The position numbers and the translations under genes are program-made. A DNA stretch of 58,892 nt from DASSCW01 sp036556325 (GTDB taxonomy: Bacteria > Chloroflexota > Limnocylindria > QHBO01): NCBI GenBank assembly GCA_036556325.1, contig DATBJR010000113.1, positions 1 to 58,892 on the forward strand. The letters run 5' to 3'. The notes beneath the pieces are model-generated. The model was not told the origin of the DNA. It made no database searches and worked only from the letters and a program-made list of their open reading frames with translations. Of the stretch, positions 1 to 7,708 are shown piece after piece (position 1 is the stretch's first letter; each line of letters begins with the position of its first letter).

Positions 1-151
1 CGAGCCACGGCCCGTCGGCCGGGATCAGCATCCGCGCGCCGGGGTGGCGGTAGGTCGAGCCGGTGGTGGACACGATGGTGGCCAGCGCCATCGGCTCACC
101 GGCGGCGTTCAGCGCCTCGATCCGCGAAAGGATCTCCTGCACCTCCGACAC
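1..151 (-). CDS. XdhC/CoxI-family protein, N-terminal part (runs off the left edge)
   Basis: The 50 visible codons read as a short helix (VSEVQEILSRIEALNAAGE) followed by PMALATIVSTTGSTYRHPGARM, the typical XdhC N-terminus. XdhC proteins help insert or sulfurate the molybdenum cofactor of xanthine or CO dehydrogenases. The start chosen is GTG at 149-151, with AGGA a few bases upstream; a second GTG three codons on is possible. It begins 10 bases after the ketosynthase stop on the same strand, so it is probably co-transcribed with that operon. The C-terminal Rossmann domain is outside the window, so the family call rests on the N-terminus alone. Confidence 0.72.
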   Translation of the reverse strand, partial: MSEVQEILSRIEALNAAGEPMALATIVSTTGSTYRHPGARMLIPADGPWL

Positions 152-161
152 GCCACCGATC

Positions 162-1397
162 CTACGCGGGGCGAAGCACCAGTGCCGCGTTCATACCGCC
201 GAAGCCGAACGACGTGGAGAGCGCAGCCGCAGGCGCGGCGGACATCGGCTCACGAAGCACGTACAGGTCAACCTCAGGATCAAGCTCCACGAGATTGCAC
301 GTGCCGGGAAGGCAGCCGGAGCGCAGCGCCATGACCGTGATCGCCGCTTCGAACGCGCCCGAGGCGCCGAGCGCGTGGCCGTGCAGGCCCTTGGTGCCGG
401 ACACGGGGACGGTCGCGGCATGCTCACCCAGCGCCAGGTTCAACGCTCGGGCCTCGGCGGGCTCGTTGAGCTGCGTCGAGGAGGCGTGGGCATTCACGTA
501 GCCGATGTCTCCCGCCGCCACGTCGCCGTCGGCCAGTGCGGCGGTGACGGCTGCGGCAGCAGCCTCGCCGGAAGGCAGCGGAGCGGTGAGGTGGTAGGCA
601 TCCGTCGAGGCGCCAAAGCCAACGACCTCGCCCAGGATCTCGGCGCCGCGGGCGGCCGCCGCATCCCACTCCTCGAGGGCAAGGACCGCTGACCCCTCCC
701 CCATCACGAAGCCATCGCGGTCGACGTCGAACGGCCGGGAGGCGCGCCCAGGGTCGTCGTTGCGTGACGAGAGGACGCGGATCATGGCGAACGCCCCGAA
801 CGTGAGCGGGGCGAGCGGCGCCTCCGCACCGCCGGCCAGTGCGGCGTCCACGATCCCGGCGCGGATGGCATGGAAGGCCTGGCCGATGGCCATCGCGCCG
901 GAGGCGCAGGAGTTCGCATTGCCGACGGCCGGGCCGCGGATGCCCAGGTCAATCGCGACGTTGGACGCGCCGGCGCCGCCGAACACCGCCGTCGCCAGGG
1001 TGGGAGCCACGGCCCGCACGCCGCGCTGCACGTAGTTCGCGTGCTGCTCCTCGCCGAACGCCACGCCGCCCAGCGCAGAGCCGATCCAGACGCCGGTGCG
1101 ATCGCGCAAGGCGGAGCCATCGGCCCATCCAGCGTCGTCGGCTGCCATGCGGGCTGCCGCGACCGAGAACTGGCTGAAGCGGTCCAGGCGGCGGGCACGC
1201 TTGGCGTCCAGGTGGTCCTGCGGGCGGAAGTCGTCGACCTGCGCGGCCACCCGGGAGGGGAAGGGCGAGGCGTCGAAGCGGTCCACCGCGCGCACGGCTG
1301 AACGGTTGGCCAGTACGCCCTTCCACAGGCCTGCCTTGCCAATGCCGATGGGGGTCACGGCGCCGATGCCGGTCACCGCCACCCGTCGAGCGGTCAT
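162..1397 (-). CDS. Beta-ketoacyl synthase (FabF/KAS II-like)
   Basis: 411 residues, the usual length of a stand-alone thiolase-fold condensing enzyme that performs decarboxylative Claisen condensation of malonyl-ACP with an acyl starter. The N-terminus TARRVAVTGIGAVTPIG is classic. The catalytic triad is present: Cys164 in NSCASG, His304 in VNAHASSTQLNE and His341 in KGLHGHALGASG, with Lys336 just before. The active-site surroundings (HASSTQ rather than HGTGTP; GLHGH rather than SMTGH) are divergent. It is the fourth gene of a coupled operon; its ATG overlaps the TGA of the SRPBCC gene. With a cyclase-like protein, a flavoprotein and a methyltransferase alongside, a role in a small polyketide or modified fatty acyl product is more likely than housekeeping fatty acid synthesis. 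That role is inference. Confidence 0.88.
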   Translation of the reverse strand: MTARRVAVTGIGAVTPIGIGKAGLWKGVLANRSAVRAVDRFDASPFPSRVAAQVDDFRPQDHLDAKRARRLDRFSQFSVAAARMAADDAGWADGSALRDRTGVWIGSALGGVAFGEEQHANYVQRGVRAVAPTLATAVFGGAGASNVAIDLGIRGPAVGNANSCASGAMAIGQAFHAIRAGIVDAALAGGAEAPLAPLTFGAFAMIRVLSSRNDDPGRASRPFDVDRDGFVMGEGSAVLALEEWDAAAARGAEILGEVVGFGASTDAYHLTAPLPSGEAAAAAVTAALADGDVAAGDIGYVNAHASSTQLNEPAEARALNLALGEHAATVPVSGTKGLHGHALGASGAFEAAITVMALRSGCLPGTCNLVELDPEVDLYVLREPMSAAPAAALSTSFGFGGMNAALVLRPA

Positions 1398-1837
1398 GCG
1401 CCATCCTCCGCCAGCTGCTTCACGGTTCGGAGGGTGCGGCCGGCGATGGCGTCGATGAACTGCGGGCCGATGACGGCATCCGCCGCCAAGCCGCCGATCA
1501 GCGGCCAGCCCAGCCGAAGCGTGTGCTCGATGCTCACGTCCCAGCCGCCGTTTGCCGGCTCGAAGCGCCAGGCGACCTCCATGCCGCGCGTCACGCCGCC
1601 GGTGTGCGTGAACTCGATCCGGCGCTCTCCGGGGAGCGGGCGCTGAATGGCCTCCCAGCTGACCGGGATGGGCCCTCGCCGCGCACCCATCGCGAAGCGG
1701 CGCTCCCCGTTGGAGGCGGGCAGGCGGCGGACATACCGGTAGTGCGGCAGCCGTTCGGGCCAGCGTTCGACCTCCGCGGCGAGCGGAAAGATCCGCTCGT
1801 ACGGCGCGTCGATGTGAATGCGCATCGTGCTGTTCAC
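1394..1837 (-). CDS. SRPBCC-family protein (aromatase/cyclase-like)
   Basis: 147 residues with a single START/SRPBCC domain: the opening strand MRIHIDAPYERIFPLAAEVERWPE is typical of polyketide cyclase/dehydrase-like and CoxG-like proteins, which bind hydrophobic ligands in a helix-grip cavity. Start codons are GTG at 1837 (GTGA overlap with the preceding FAD gene), GTG at 1843, or ATG at 1825; the 4-base overlap matches the other junctions of this operon and is preferred. The gene lies between a flavoprotein and a ketosynthase, so folding or cyclisation of a beta-keto chain is plausible. The family is broad, and a lipid-binding role is equally compatible with sequence alone. Confidence 0.8.
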   Translation of the reverse strand: MNSTMRIHIDAPYERIFPLAAEVERWPERLPHYRYVRRLPASNGERRFAMGARRGPIPVSWEAIQRPLPGERRIEFTHTGGVTRGMEVAWRFEPANGGWDVSIEHTLRLGWPLIGGLAADAVIGPQFIDAIAGRTLRTVKQLAEDGA

Positions 1838-3036
1838 GGCCACAGCACCCGCGCCAGGAAGAGCGGCGAGAGGGCATCCGAGGCCGGGCGCAGGTCACCC
1901 AGCGCCGATCCCAGTCGCTTGGCGAGAGCAGGGCGCGCAGCGAGGCGGCGCAGGGCGTAGCCCATCAGCGGCGGGGCTGCCAGCATCCCCTGGATCGTCC
2001 AGGTGAGCGCGTCCTTGGCGGCGAACGCCTGCTGGCGGGCGGCGCGATACCGACCGGCGGCGCCGTCGTCCAGCCCGTCCTCGAGCGCCTCCGCAGCGGC
2101 GCGTGCAGAGCGCAGGGCCCGGAAGATCCCCTCGCCGGTGAATGGGTCGATGAAGCCGGCCGCGTCCCCGACCAGCATCCAGCCGCGCCCCGCGGTCGAT
2201 CGCACCCGGTGGCCGATGGGCGACGCGCCGCGGATCGGCGTCAGCCGGCGGCTGTCGCGCAGGCGCTCCGCGACCGCGGGGAGCTCGGCGATGGCGGCGG
2301 TGAAGCGCTCCTCTGCCGAGCGGCGGCCGCCGTCCAGGGGCAGCGCCATGCCGACGTTCAGCCGCTCCGCGGCGAGCGGCGCCAGGCCGATGTAGTAGCC
2401 GCGCCCCACGTGCATCTCGCCGTGATCGGTGAGCGCAGGCGCGCCTGCGTAATGCGCGACCAGTCCAAGGCGTCGTGGCCGACCAAGGGCTCCGAGGTCG
2501 ACGTTCAGCCGCTGCGCCGTGCGGGAGCGGGCGCCATCGGCGCCGATCAGCCACCGACAGCGGACCGTGCGACGGCCATCGGCGGTGCGCAGTGACGCGC
2601 CGGTCACGCGGCCCCCGGTCGCATCCTGGCCGCCCCGCCAGTGCACGTCATCGAGCGCCGTCCGCTCCATGAGCCGCGCCCCGGAGTCCACTGCGTGGGC
2701 CGCCAGCGTCGCATCGAAGCGCTCGCGATCCAGGCCCCAGGCCGGCCGCTGCCCTCCGGCGTCGTGGTAGGTCATCTCGGTCGCGTCGCCCCCACGGATC
2801 ACGCGCATGCCGCGAACCGCCAGTGCGTCGGCCTGCCAGGCGTCCGTCGGCAGGCCCAACCGGCCGAGCTCCTCGGCGATCCGCGGGCTGGCATACTCGG
2901 CGCAGGCCTTCGGCCGCGGGTGCGCATGCGACTCGACCAGCAGGACGTCGCGGCCCGCGCGGGCGAGTGCCGCGGCGGCAGCGGAGCCGGCCGGACCGGC
3001 ACCCACCACCAGGACGTCACAGGCGAGGTCCGTCAT
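1834..3036 (-). CDS. FAD-dependent oxidoreductase, geranylgeranyl reductase-like
   Basis: 400 residues. The N-terminal dinucleotide-binding motif VLVVGAGPAGSAAA is followed by an acidic strand end (VES), and the second FAD motif GDAAGFIDPFTGEGI lies around residue 280. This layout is that of the geranylgeranyl reductase/PHBH group, which reduces isoprenoid double bonds or hydroxylates aromatic substrates. A KACAEYAS segment near residue 50 is also typical of the GGR branch. The ATG overlaps the methyltransferase TGA, and the end overlaps the next gene. In this operon it could reduce or oxidise a polyketide or quinone intermediate; the substrate cannot be read from sequence. Confidence 0.85.
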   Translation of the reverse strand: MTDLACDVLVVGAGPAGSAAAAALARAGRDVLLVESHAHPRPKACAEYASPRIAEELGRLGLPTDAWQADALAVRGMRVIRGGDATEMTYHDAGGQRPAWGLDRERFDATLAAHAVDSGARLMERTALDDVHWRGGQDATGGRVTGASLRTADGRRTVRCRWLIGADGARSRTAQRLNVDLGALGRPRRLGLVAHYAGAPALTDHGEMHVGRGYYIGLAPLAAERLNVGMALPLDGGRRSAEERFTAAIAELPAVAERLRDSRRLTPIRGASPIGHRVRSTAGRGWMLVGDAAGFIDPFTGEGIFRALRSARAAAEALEDGLDDGAAGRYRAARQQAFAAKDALTWTIQGMLAAPPLMGYALRRLAARPALAKRLGSALGDLRPASDALSPLFLARVLWP

Positions 3037-3710
3037 CGGTACACCGTCGTCACCCGTGGCCACCAGGGCACCGTGCGACGCACGACCGACAACCCCGCCT
3101 CCGCCGCCAGCGCATCCAGCTCATGCAACGTATACGCGCGACGGGCCGAGGCCGGACCGTCCACGCGGGTGTAGCGGCCCCGCGCGAAGGCCATGACCGG
3201 CGCCACCGCCAGCAGGTAGGCCAGCCGGCCGCGGCGCAGGTCGTTGACCACCACCGCCTCGCGCGCCACGCGGCGCATCTCGCGAAAGGCGCTCACGACC
3301 GCCGGCGGCTCGAGGTGGTGGAGCAGGAGTGAGGCATGGACCACGTCCACCGCGCCGTCGGGAAGCGGCAGCGCGGTGACATCGGCCTCCAGGAACTCCA
3401 CGCCGTCCGTCCGGGCCAGCGTGTGACGCGCGATGGCGAGCACCTCGGCGCGGGCATCGCCGACCAGGATGCGCACCTGGCGCTCCAGGGCGAGCCGGCG
3501 CCCGAAATCGCCGGAGCCGGCCCCGATGTCCAGCACGGTCGCATCGGGTCGACCGTCAAGCGCGCCAAGCACGGCACGAACCGAGGCCGTCACGCCACCG
3601 GGCAGCCGGTTGAGCATGGCCATCTCGCGCAGGTTGACCCGCAGCTCGACCGGATCCAGCTCCGGGCCGTCCAGCAGCTCCAGCTCGCTTGATCGGGTCG
3701 AGAGGGGCAT
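3033..3710 (-). CDS. Class I SAM-dependent methyltransferase
   Basis: 225 residues. Motif I VLDIGAGSGDFG, the acidic post-I strand ending VGDAR, and VEFLEADVTALPLPDGAVDVV form a Rossmann methyltransferase core; LLHHLEP and NDLRRGR resemble UbiE-like small-molecule enzymes. It is the first gene of the five-gene minus-strand operon. A TACGAT -10 hexamer sits 8 bases before the ATG, implying a leaderless transcript and supporting this start; the reading frame stays open upstream but with no coding resemblance. It probably methylates the product of the neighbouring ketosynthase/FAD enzymes. Substrate unknown. Confidence 0.83.
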   Translation of the reverse strand: MPLSTRSSELELLDGPELDPVELRVNLREMAMLNRLPGGVTASVRAVLGALDGRPDATVLDIGAGSGDFGRRLALERQVRILVGDARAEVLAIARHTLARTDGVEFLEADVTALPLPDGAVDVVHASLLLHHLEPPAVVSAFREMRRVAREAVVVNDLRRGRLAYLLAVAPVMAFARGRYTRVDGPASARRAYTLHELDALAAEAGLSVVRRTVPWWPRVTTVYR

Positions 3711-3718
3711 GGGCGGGC

Positions 3719-3724
3719 ATCGTA
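3719..3724 (-). promoter_or_regulatory. -10 hexamer TACGAT of the methyltransferase operon
   Basis: TANNNT hexamer ending 8 bases before the ATG at 3710, in the position expected for a leaderless transcript; no Shine-Dalgarno sequence intervenes. Confidence 0.5.
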
Positions 3725-3926
3725 CGCCGATCGGCGCGGGCGGCCCTCGCCAGGCGCTGGCCGGCCAACGGGCGACGCCGGCTTGGCGCGCGAATCGTGC
3801 TTGCCTGGCACTCGAGGCCCGCTGAGCACGGCCGTCGGCCACGGTTTCGAGGTCCCGCATGGGCGCCACACCCGCGGTGGTTGGCAGGCGGGGGAACCAG
3901 ACCCGACGGCATGGCACCATGACCCA

Positions 3927-4991
3927 ATGCGGCTCGACCCGGTGACCAGGGCGGTGGAGGTGCACGCCGGCGGCGAGCCGGGACGGGTGGTGGTGGGCGG
4001 CGTCCACGACGTGCCCGGGGCGACCATGCTGGAGAAGCGCAACCACCTGGCGCAGCACGGGGATCGGCTCAGGAAGCTGATGCTCCGCGAGCCCCGCGGG
4101 TATCCCGCCCTGTGCGCCAACGTCCTCCTGCCGCCGACATCCCCCGAAGCCGATGCCGGCTACGTGATCATGGAGCAGTCCGAGTATCCGGCCATGTCCG
4201 GCTCCAACACGATGTGCGTCGCGACGGTGCTCATCAACGAGGGCCTGGTGCCGGTGCAGGAGCCGATCACCGAGCTCACTCTGGAGGCACCGGCCGGCCT
4301 CATCCGCGTCCGAGCCGATGTGCACGCCGGCAAGGCCACGGCCATCACCTTCGAGAACGTGCCCGCCTTCGCGCTCCGCCTGGACGTGCCGGTCGAGGTC
4401 CCGCAGCTGGGCACCGTGGTCGTGGACGTGGCGTGGGGCGGCATGTTCTTCGCCCTGGCCGATGCCGCGGCGCTCGGCTTCCAGCTCACGCGTGACGAGG
4501 GCCGTGACCTGGTCAGGGTCGGCGAGATGGTCAAGGCCGCGGCGCGCGAGCAGATCCCGGTCCGCCATCCCGTGACGCCGGAGCTGGCCGGCATCTCGAT
4601 CCTGGAGTTCACCGGGCCACCCTCCGTCCCCGGGGCGCACGGCAAGAACACCGTCGCCATCTCGTCCGGGACCCTGGACTGGTCGCGCCCGGAGTCCTTC
4701 ACCGGCGTCCTCGATCGCTCACCGTGCGGCACCGGCACCTGCGCCCGGATGGCCGTGATGCACGCCCGCGGGGAGCTGGCCATCGGCCAGGACTTCGTGC
4801 ACGAGGGGATCCTGGGCACCACCTGGACCGGCAGGCTGCTGCGCGAGACGACCGTCGGTGACGTGCCAGCGGTGGTGCCGCAGCTGACCGGCTCGGCCTG
4901 GATCACCGGGCGCACCGACTACGTGGTCGACGCGGCGGACCCGTTCCAGGAGGGCTTCACGGTCGGCGACCTGTGGGGCCTCACCGACTGA
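3927..4991 (+). CDS. Proline racemase-family protein (hydroxyproline epimerase/dehydratase group), Ser-Cys type
   Basis: 354 residues, full length for the family. The second catalytic site DRSPCGTGTCARM is intact (Cys). At the first site the usual MCGHG is MSGSNT, so the acid/base pair is Ser-Cys rather than Cys-Cys. In this superfamily Cys-Cys marks proline racemases and 4-hydroxyproline epimerases and Cys-Thr marks trans-3-hydroxyproline dehydratases; Ser-Cys members have been linked to hydroxyproline epimerisation. That makes hydroxyproline breakdown the best guess, not a certainty. The ATG start gives the conserved MRLDPVTRAVEVHAGGEPGR opening. It stands alone, convergent with the P-type ATPase. 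Confidence 0.82.
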   Translation: MRLDPVTRAVEVHAGGEPGRVVVGGVHDVPGATMLEKRNHLAQHGDRLRKLMLREPRGYPALCANVLLPPTSPEADAGYVIMEQSEYPAMSGSNTMCVATVLINEGLVPVQEPITELTLEAPAGLIRVRADVHAGKATAITFENVPAFALRLDVPVEVPQLGTVVVDVAWGGMFFALADAAALGFQLTRDEGRDLVRVGEMVKAAAREQIPVRHPVTPELAGISILEFTGPPSVPGAHGKNTVAISSGTLDWSRPESFTGVLDRSPCGTGTCARMAVMHARGELAIGQDFVHEGILGTTWTGRLLRETTVGDVPAVVPQLTGSAWITGRTDYVVDAADPFQEGFTVGDLWGLTD

Positions 4992-5029
4992 CGGCCTGGT
5001 TCCGGCAGGGTCCCGTCTACACCTGCGGC

Positions 5030-5129
5030 ATCAAAGGTCGAGGAAAGAGAAAGATCCGCCACCTCCTGCAATGTCCATGTCCATGGCGCATCAGAGTTCG
5101 AAGGAGCTCGGTCGAGGTCGACCTTTGAT
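5030..5129. repeat. 12-bp perfect inverted repeat in a convergent intergenic region
   Basis: ATCAAAGGTCGA at 5030-5041 recurs as its exact reverse complement at 5118-5129, separated by 76 bases that look less GC-rich than the flanking genes. It lies between the ends of the racemase-family and P-type ATPase genes. It might be a long-loop terminator, paired protein sites or the ends of a small relic element. No ORF is evident inside. Confidence 0.5.
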
Positions 5130-5173
5130 ATCCAGGCGGTATCGGCGCGAGCAGCCCGGCAACGCAACCGTTC

Positions 5174-7681
5174 TCACGCCACCCACTCGCGCGGACGCAG
5201 CGTCCGCATGGCCTCGGCCAGGACCGCCGGCAGCACCGCCAGCCCGGCCACCAGCAGCCATTCGGCCAATGCCAGGGGGGTGGCGTGGAACGCCACCGCC
5301 ACCGGTGGCAGCAACGGGATGGTGACCTGGACCGCGACCACCACCAGCAGGGCCAGCAGCAGGAAGGTGTTGCGCGACAGCCACCGCACCGGCAGCGTCA
5401 GGCTGCGATTGGCATAGGCCCGTACCGCCTGGCCGATGGCGAGGACGTTGAAGGCGAGCCAGCGGGCGTGATCGAATTCGCCGCCGCGGAGCTCCAGCAC
5501 CGCCAGCGCCGCCACGGCGGTGAAGCCGCCAGCGACCGCGATTCGCACGAGCACCCCGGTGGTCAGCAGCGGCCGGTCACGCGGGCGCGGCGGCCGGCGC
5601 ATGGCCCCCGGCTCCTCCGGCTCGCGTTCGAATGCCACCGACGTGGAGAGATCGATGAACAGCTCCAGCCACAGGATCTGGAGCGGCAGCAGTGGCTGCC
5701 CGTAGCCCGCCAGCGTCGCGATGAGGATGAAGCCCAGGAGGGCGACGTGAGTCGAGACCAGGAAGACGAGGCCCTTGCGGATGTTGGTGACCATTCGGCG
5801 CCCCTCGCGCAGGCCGTCCATGAGGGTGGCGAACGAGTCGTCGCCGAGCACGAGGTCGGCCGCCTCGCGAGCGACCTGGGTGCCGCTGCCCATGGCCACC
5901 GCCACGTCGGCGCGGTGCAGGGCGGGCGCATCGTTCACGCCGTCGCCGGTGACCGCCACGGTGCGCCCGGCACGCCGCGCCGCCTCGACCAGCCGCAGCT
6001 TCTGCTGGGGCACCGCGCGGGCCACGACCCGCAGCGCCGGCAGCTCCGCCTGCAGCCGTTCGTCGTCGAGGTCGTCCAGCTCGGCCCCGGTCATGACGCG
6101 CGACGTGTCCAGCCCGGCCTCGCGCGCGATGGCCTCCGCCGTGACCGGGTGATCGCCGGTCACCACCACCGCCTGGATGCCCGCGTCGCGGGCGGCCTCC
6201 AGGGCCGGTCGAGCCTCCGGCCGCAGCGGATCGGCGAACACGACCAGCCCCTCGGGCAGCCAATCGCTGCCACCGGGTCGGATCGCCAGCAGCAGCGCCC
6301 GTCCGCCCCGTTCCGCCTCGCGCCGCAGCGCCTGATGCCAGGCCTTCGCGACCGGCTCGGGGAGGCTGGTGCACAGCGCGAGCACCGGCTCGGGAGCGCC
6401 CAGGGCCAGCTCCCGGTCGGCGGTGCGCGTCCAGGAATACGGGAGCTCGTCAGTCGGGGCGCGGCAGTCGAGCAGCTCGCCGGGATCGAGCGAGGGATCG
6501 GCGCCAAGTTCGGTCACCCGAGCCACCAGCGCCCGGGTGAAGGCGCTGGGCGCGACTCCCTCTGACACGTGCCACGCGTTGTCCTCGGCGCGCAGGGCGC
6601 GCGAGAGCAACGCGACCTGGTCCGGCCCCTCGACCGGGCCAGCCGGCGTCACCACCCGGGCCACGGCCAGCCGGTTCTGGGTCAGCGTGCCCGTCTTATC
6701 GGTGAGGATGAGATCCACCGCCCCCAACGTCTCCTGGGCGTTCAGCCGGCGCACGAGCACGCGCTGGCGCAGGAGCCGATGGGCCCCAATGCCCAGCACC
6801 ACCGCGAGGAGGATCGGCGGCTCCTCCGGAATCGCGGCAATGGCGGCGCTGATCCCGGCCAGCAGGCTGGCACCGGGGGGCAGGCCGCGAAGGAAGCCGA
6901 ATCCGACGGTGATAGCGATGAGGCCGATGGCGGCCACCAGCAGGATGCGCACCAGCCGGTTCAGCTCTCGCTGAACCGGCGAGCGGCGCCGCTCGGTGCC
7001 CGCCAGCGAAGCCGCGATCTTGCCCAGCTCCGTGGCCGTGCCCGTCGCGACCACCAGGCCGATGCCGCTGCCCGTCACCACCGCCATGCCGGCAAAGGCC
7101 ATGCTGCGCCGGTCGGCAACCGGCGCCTCGAGCGGATCCGGATGGGTGTAGCCCTGCTCGGGCAGCGATTCGCCGGTCAGCGCCGAGCGGTCGAGCTCCA
7201 GACCATCGGTCCAGGTCAGTCGCAGGTCGGCCGGCACGATGTCGCCGGTGTGCAGGAGGACGACGTCGCCGGGCACCAGCTCCGCTACCGGCACCTCCAG
7301 GACGGCGCCATTGCGCCGGATGCGGGCATGCGGCGCCGTGGCCATCCGCAGGGCGTGCAACGCTCGCTCGGCGCGGTATTCGGTGATGACGTCGGCGCCG
7401 ACGATCGGGAGCAGGCCCACCAGCACCAGCAACCCGTCACGCGTCTCACCCAGGAACACCGCCAGGATGCCGGCGCCGAGCAGCAGCAGGATGAACGGCT
7501 CGGTCATCGCATGCCAAACCAGGCTGGGCAGGGCTGGCGGCTGGCGATTCTCGAGCTCGTTGGGCCCGGTCTCCGCCAGCCGCTGCCTCGCCGTGGCCTC
7601 GGTCAGTCCGGTCGAGGGATCCACGCCGAGCCGCGCGGCGACGTCGCCGAGCGAGCTGGCGTGGAACGGTCCGAGCATCAC
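5174..7681 (-). CDS. P-type (HAD superfamily) cation-transporting ATPase
   Basis: 835 residues. An N-terminal cation-ATPase domain (about 1-70) precedes paired membrane helices, the TGES-containing actuator loop (LTGESLPE, about 165-172), the phosphorylation motif DKTGTLT (Asp near 326) and the hinge GDGVNDAPAL (near 579), then a C-terminal membrane bundle. The M4 ion-site motif is IPEEPPI (near 287) in place of the PEGLP of Ca2+ pumps or PVGLP of H+ pumps, so the transported ion cannot be assigned. Two ATGs are adjacent at the start (7681 and 7678). Its nearest neighbour upstream is the SQR-like gene, 27 bases away on the same strand; it may share that operon's transcript. Confidence 0.92.
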   Translation of the reverse strand: MMLGPFHASSLGDVAARLGVDPSTGLTEATARQRLAETGPNELENRQPPALPSLVWHAMTEPFILLLLGAGILAVFLGETRDGLLVLVGLLPIVGADVITEYRAERALHALRMATAPHARIRRNGAVLEVPVAELVPGDVVLLHTGDIVPADLRLTWTDGLELDRSALTGESLPEQGYTHPDPLEAPVADRRSMAFAGMAVVTGSGIGLVVATGTATELGKIAASLAGTERRRSPVQRELNRLVRILLVAAIGLIAITVGFGFLRGLPPGASLLAGISAAIAAIPEEPPILLAVVLGIGAHRLLRQRVLVRRLNAQETLGAVDLILTDKTGTLTQNRLAVARVVTPAGPVEGPDQVALLSRALRAEDNAWHVSEGVAPSAFTRALVARVTELGADPSLDPGELLDCRAPTDELPYSWTRTADRELALGAPEPVLALCTSLPEPVAKAWHQALRREAERGGRALLLAIRPGGSDWLPEGLVVFADPLRPEARPALEAARDAGIQAVVVTGDHPVTAEAIAREAGLDTSRVMTGAELDDLDDERLQAELPALRVVARAVPQQKLRLVEAARRAGRTVAVTGDGVNDAPALHRADVAVAMGSGTQVAREAADLVLGDDSFATLMDGLREGRRMVTNIRKGLVFLVSTHVALLGFILIATLAGYGQPLLPLQILWLELFIDLSTSVAFEREPEEPGAMRRPPRPRDRPLLTTGVLVRIAVAGGFTAVAALAVLELRGGEFDHARWLAFNVLAIGQAVRAYANRSLTLPVRWLSRNTFLLLALLVVVAVQVTIPLLPPVAVAFHATPLALAEWLLVAGLAVLPAVLAEAMRTLRPREWVA

Positions 7682-7708
7682 GGCTACGTTGCCACGTGTG
7701 GCGTCGTG

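Noticed and set aside
162..1898. A 578-residue fusion of an Arg-rich N-terminal region with the ketosynthase
   Set aside because: The first 167 residues are the SRPBCC gene read in another frame; the ketosynthase starts at 1397 with an ATGA overlap.
3711..4640. Minus-strand extension of the methyltransferase to 535 residues
   Set aside because: The added part is the antisense of the proline-racemase-family gene, is low complexity, and lies upstream of a good promoter at 3719-3724.
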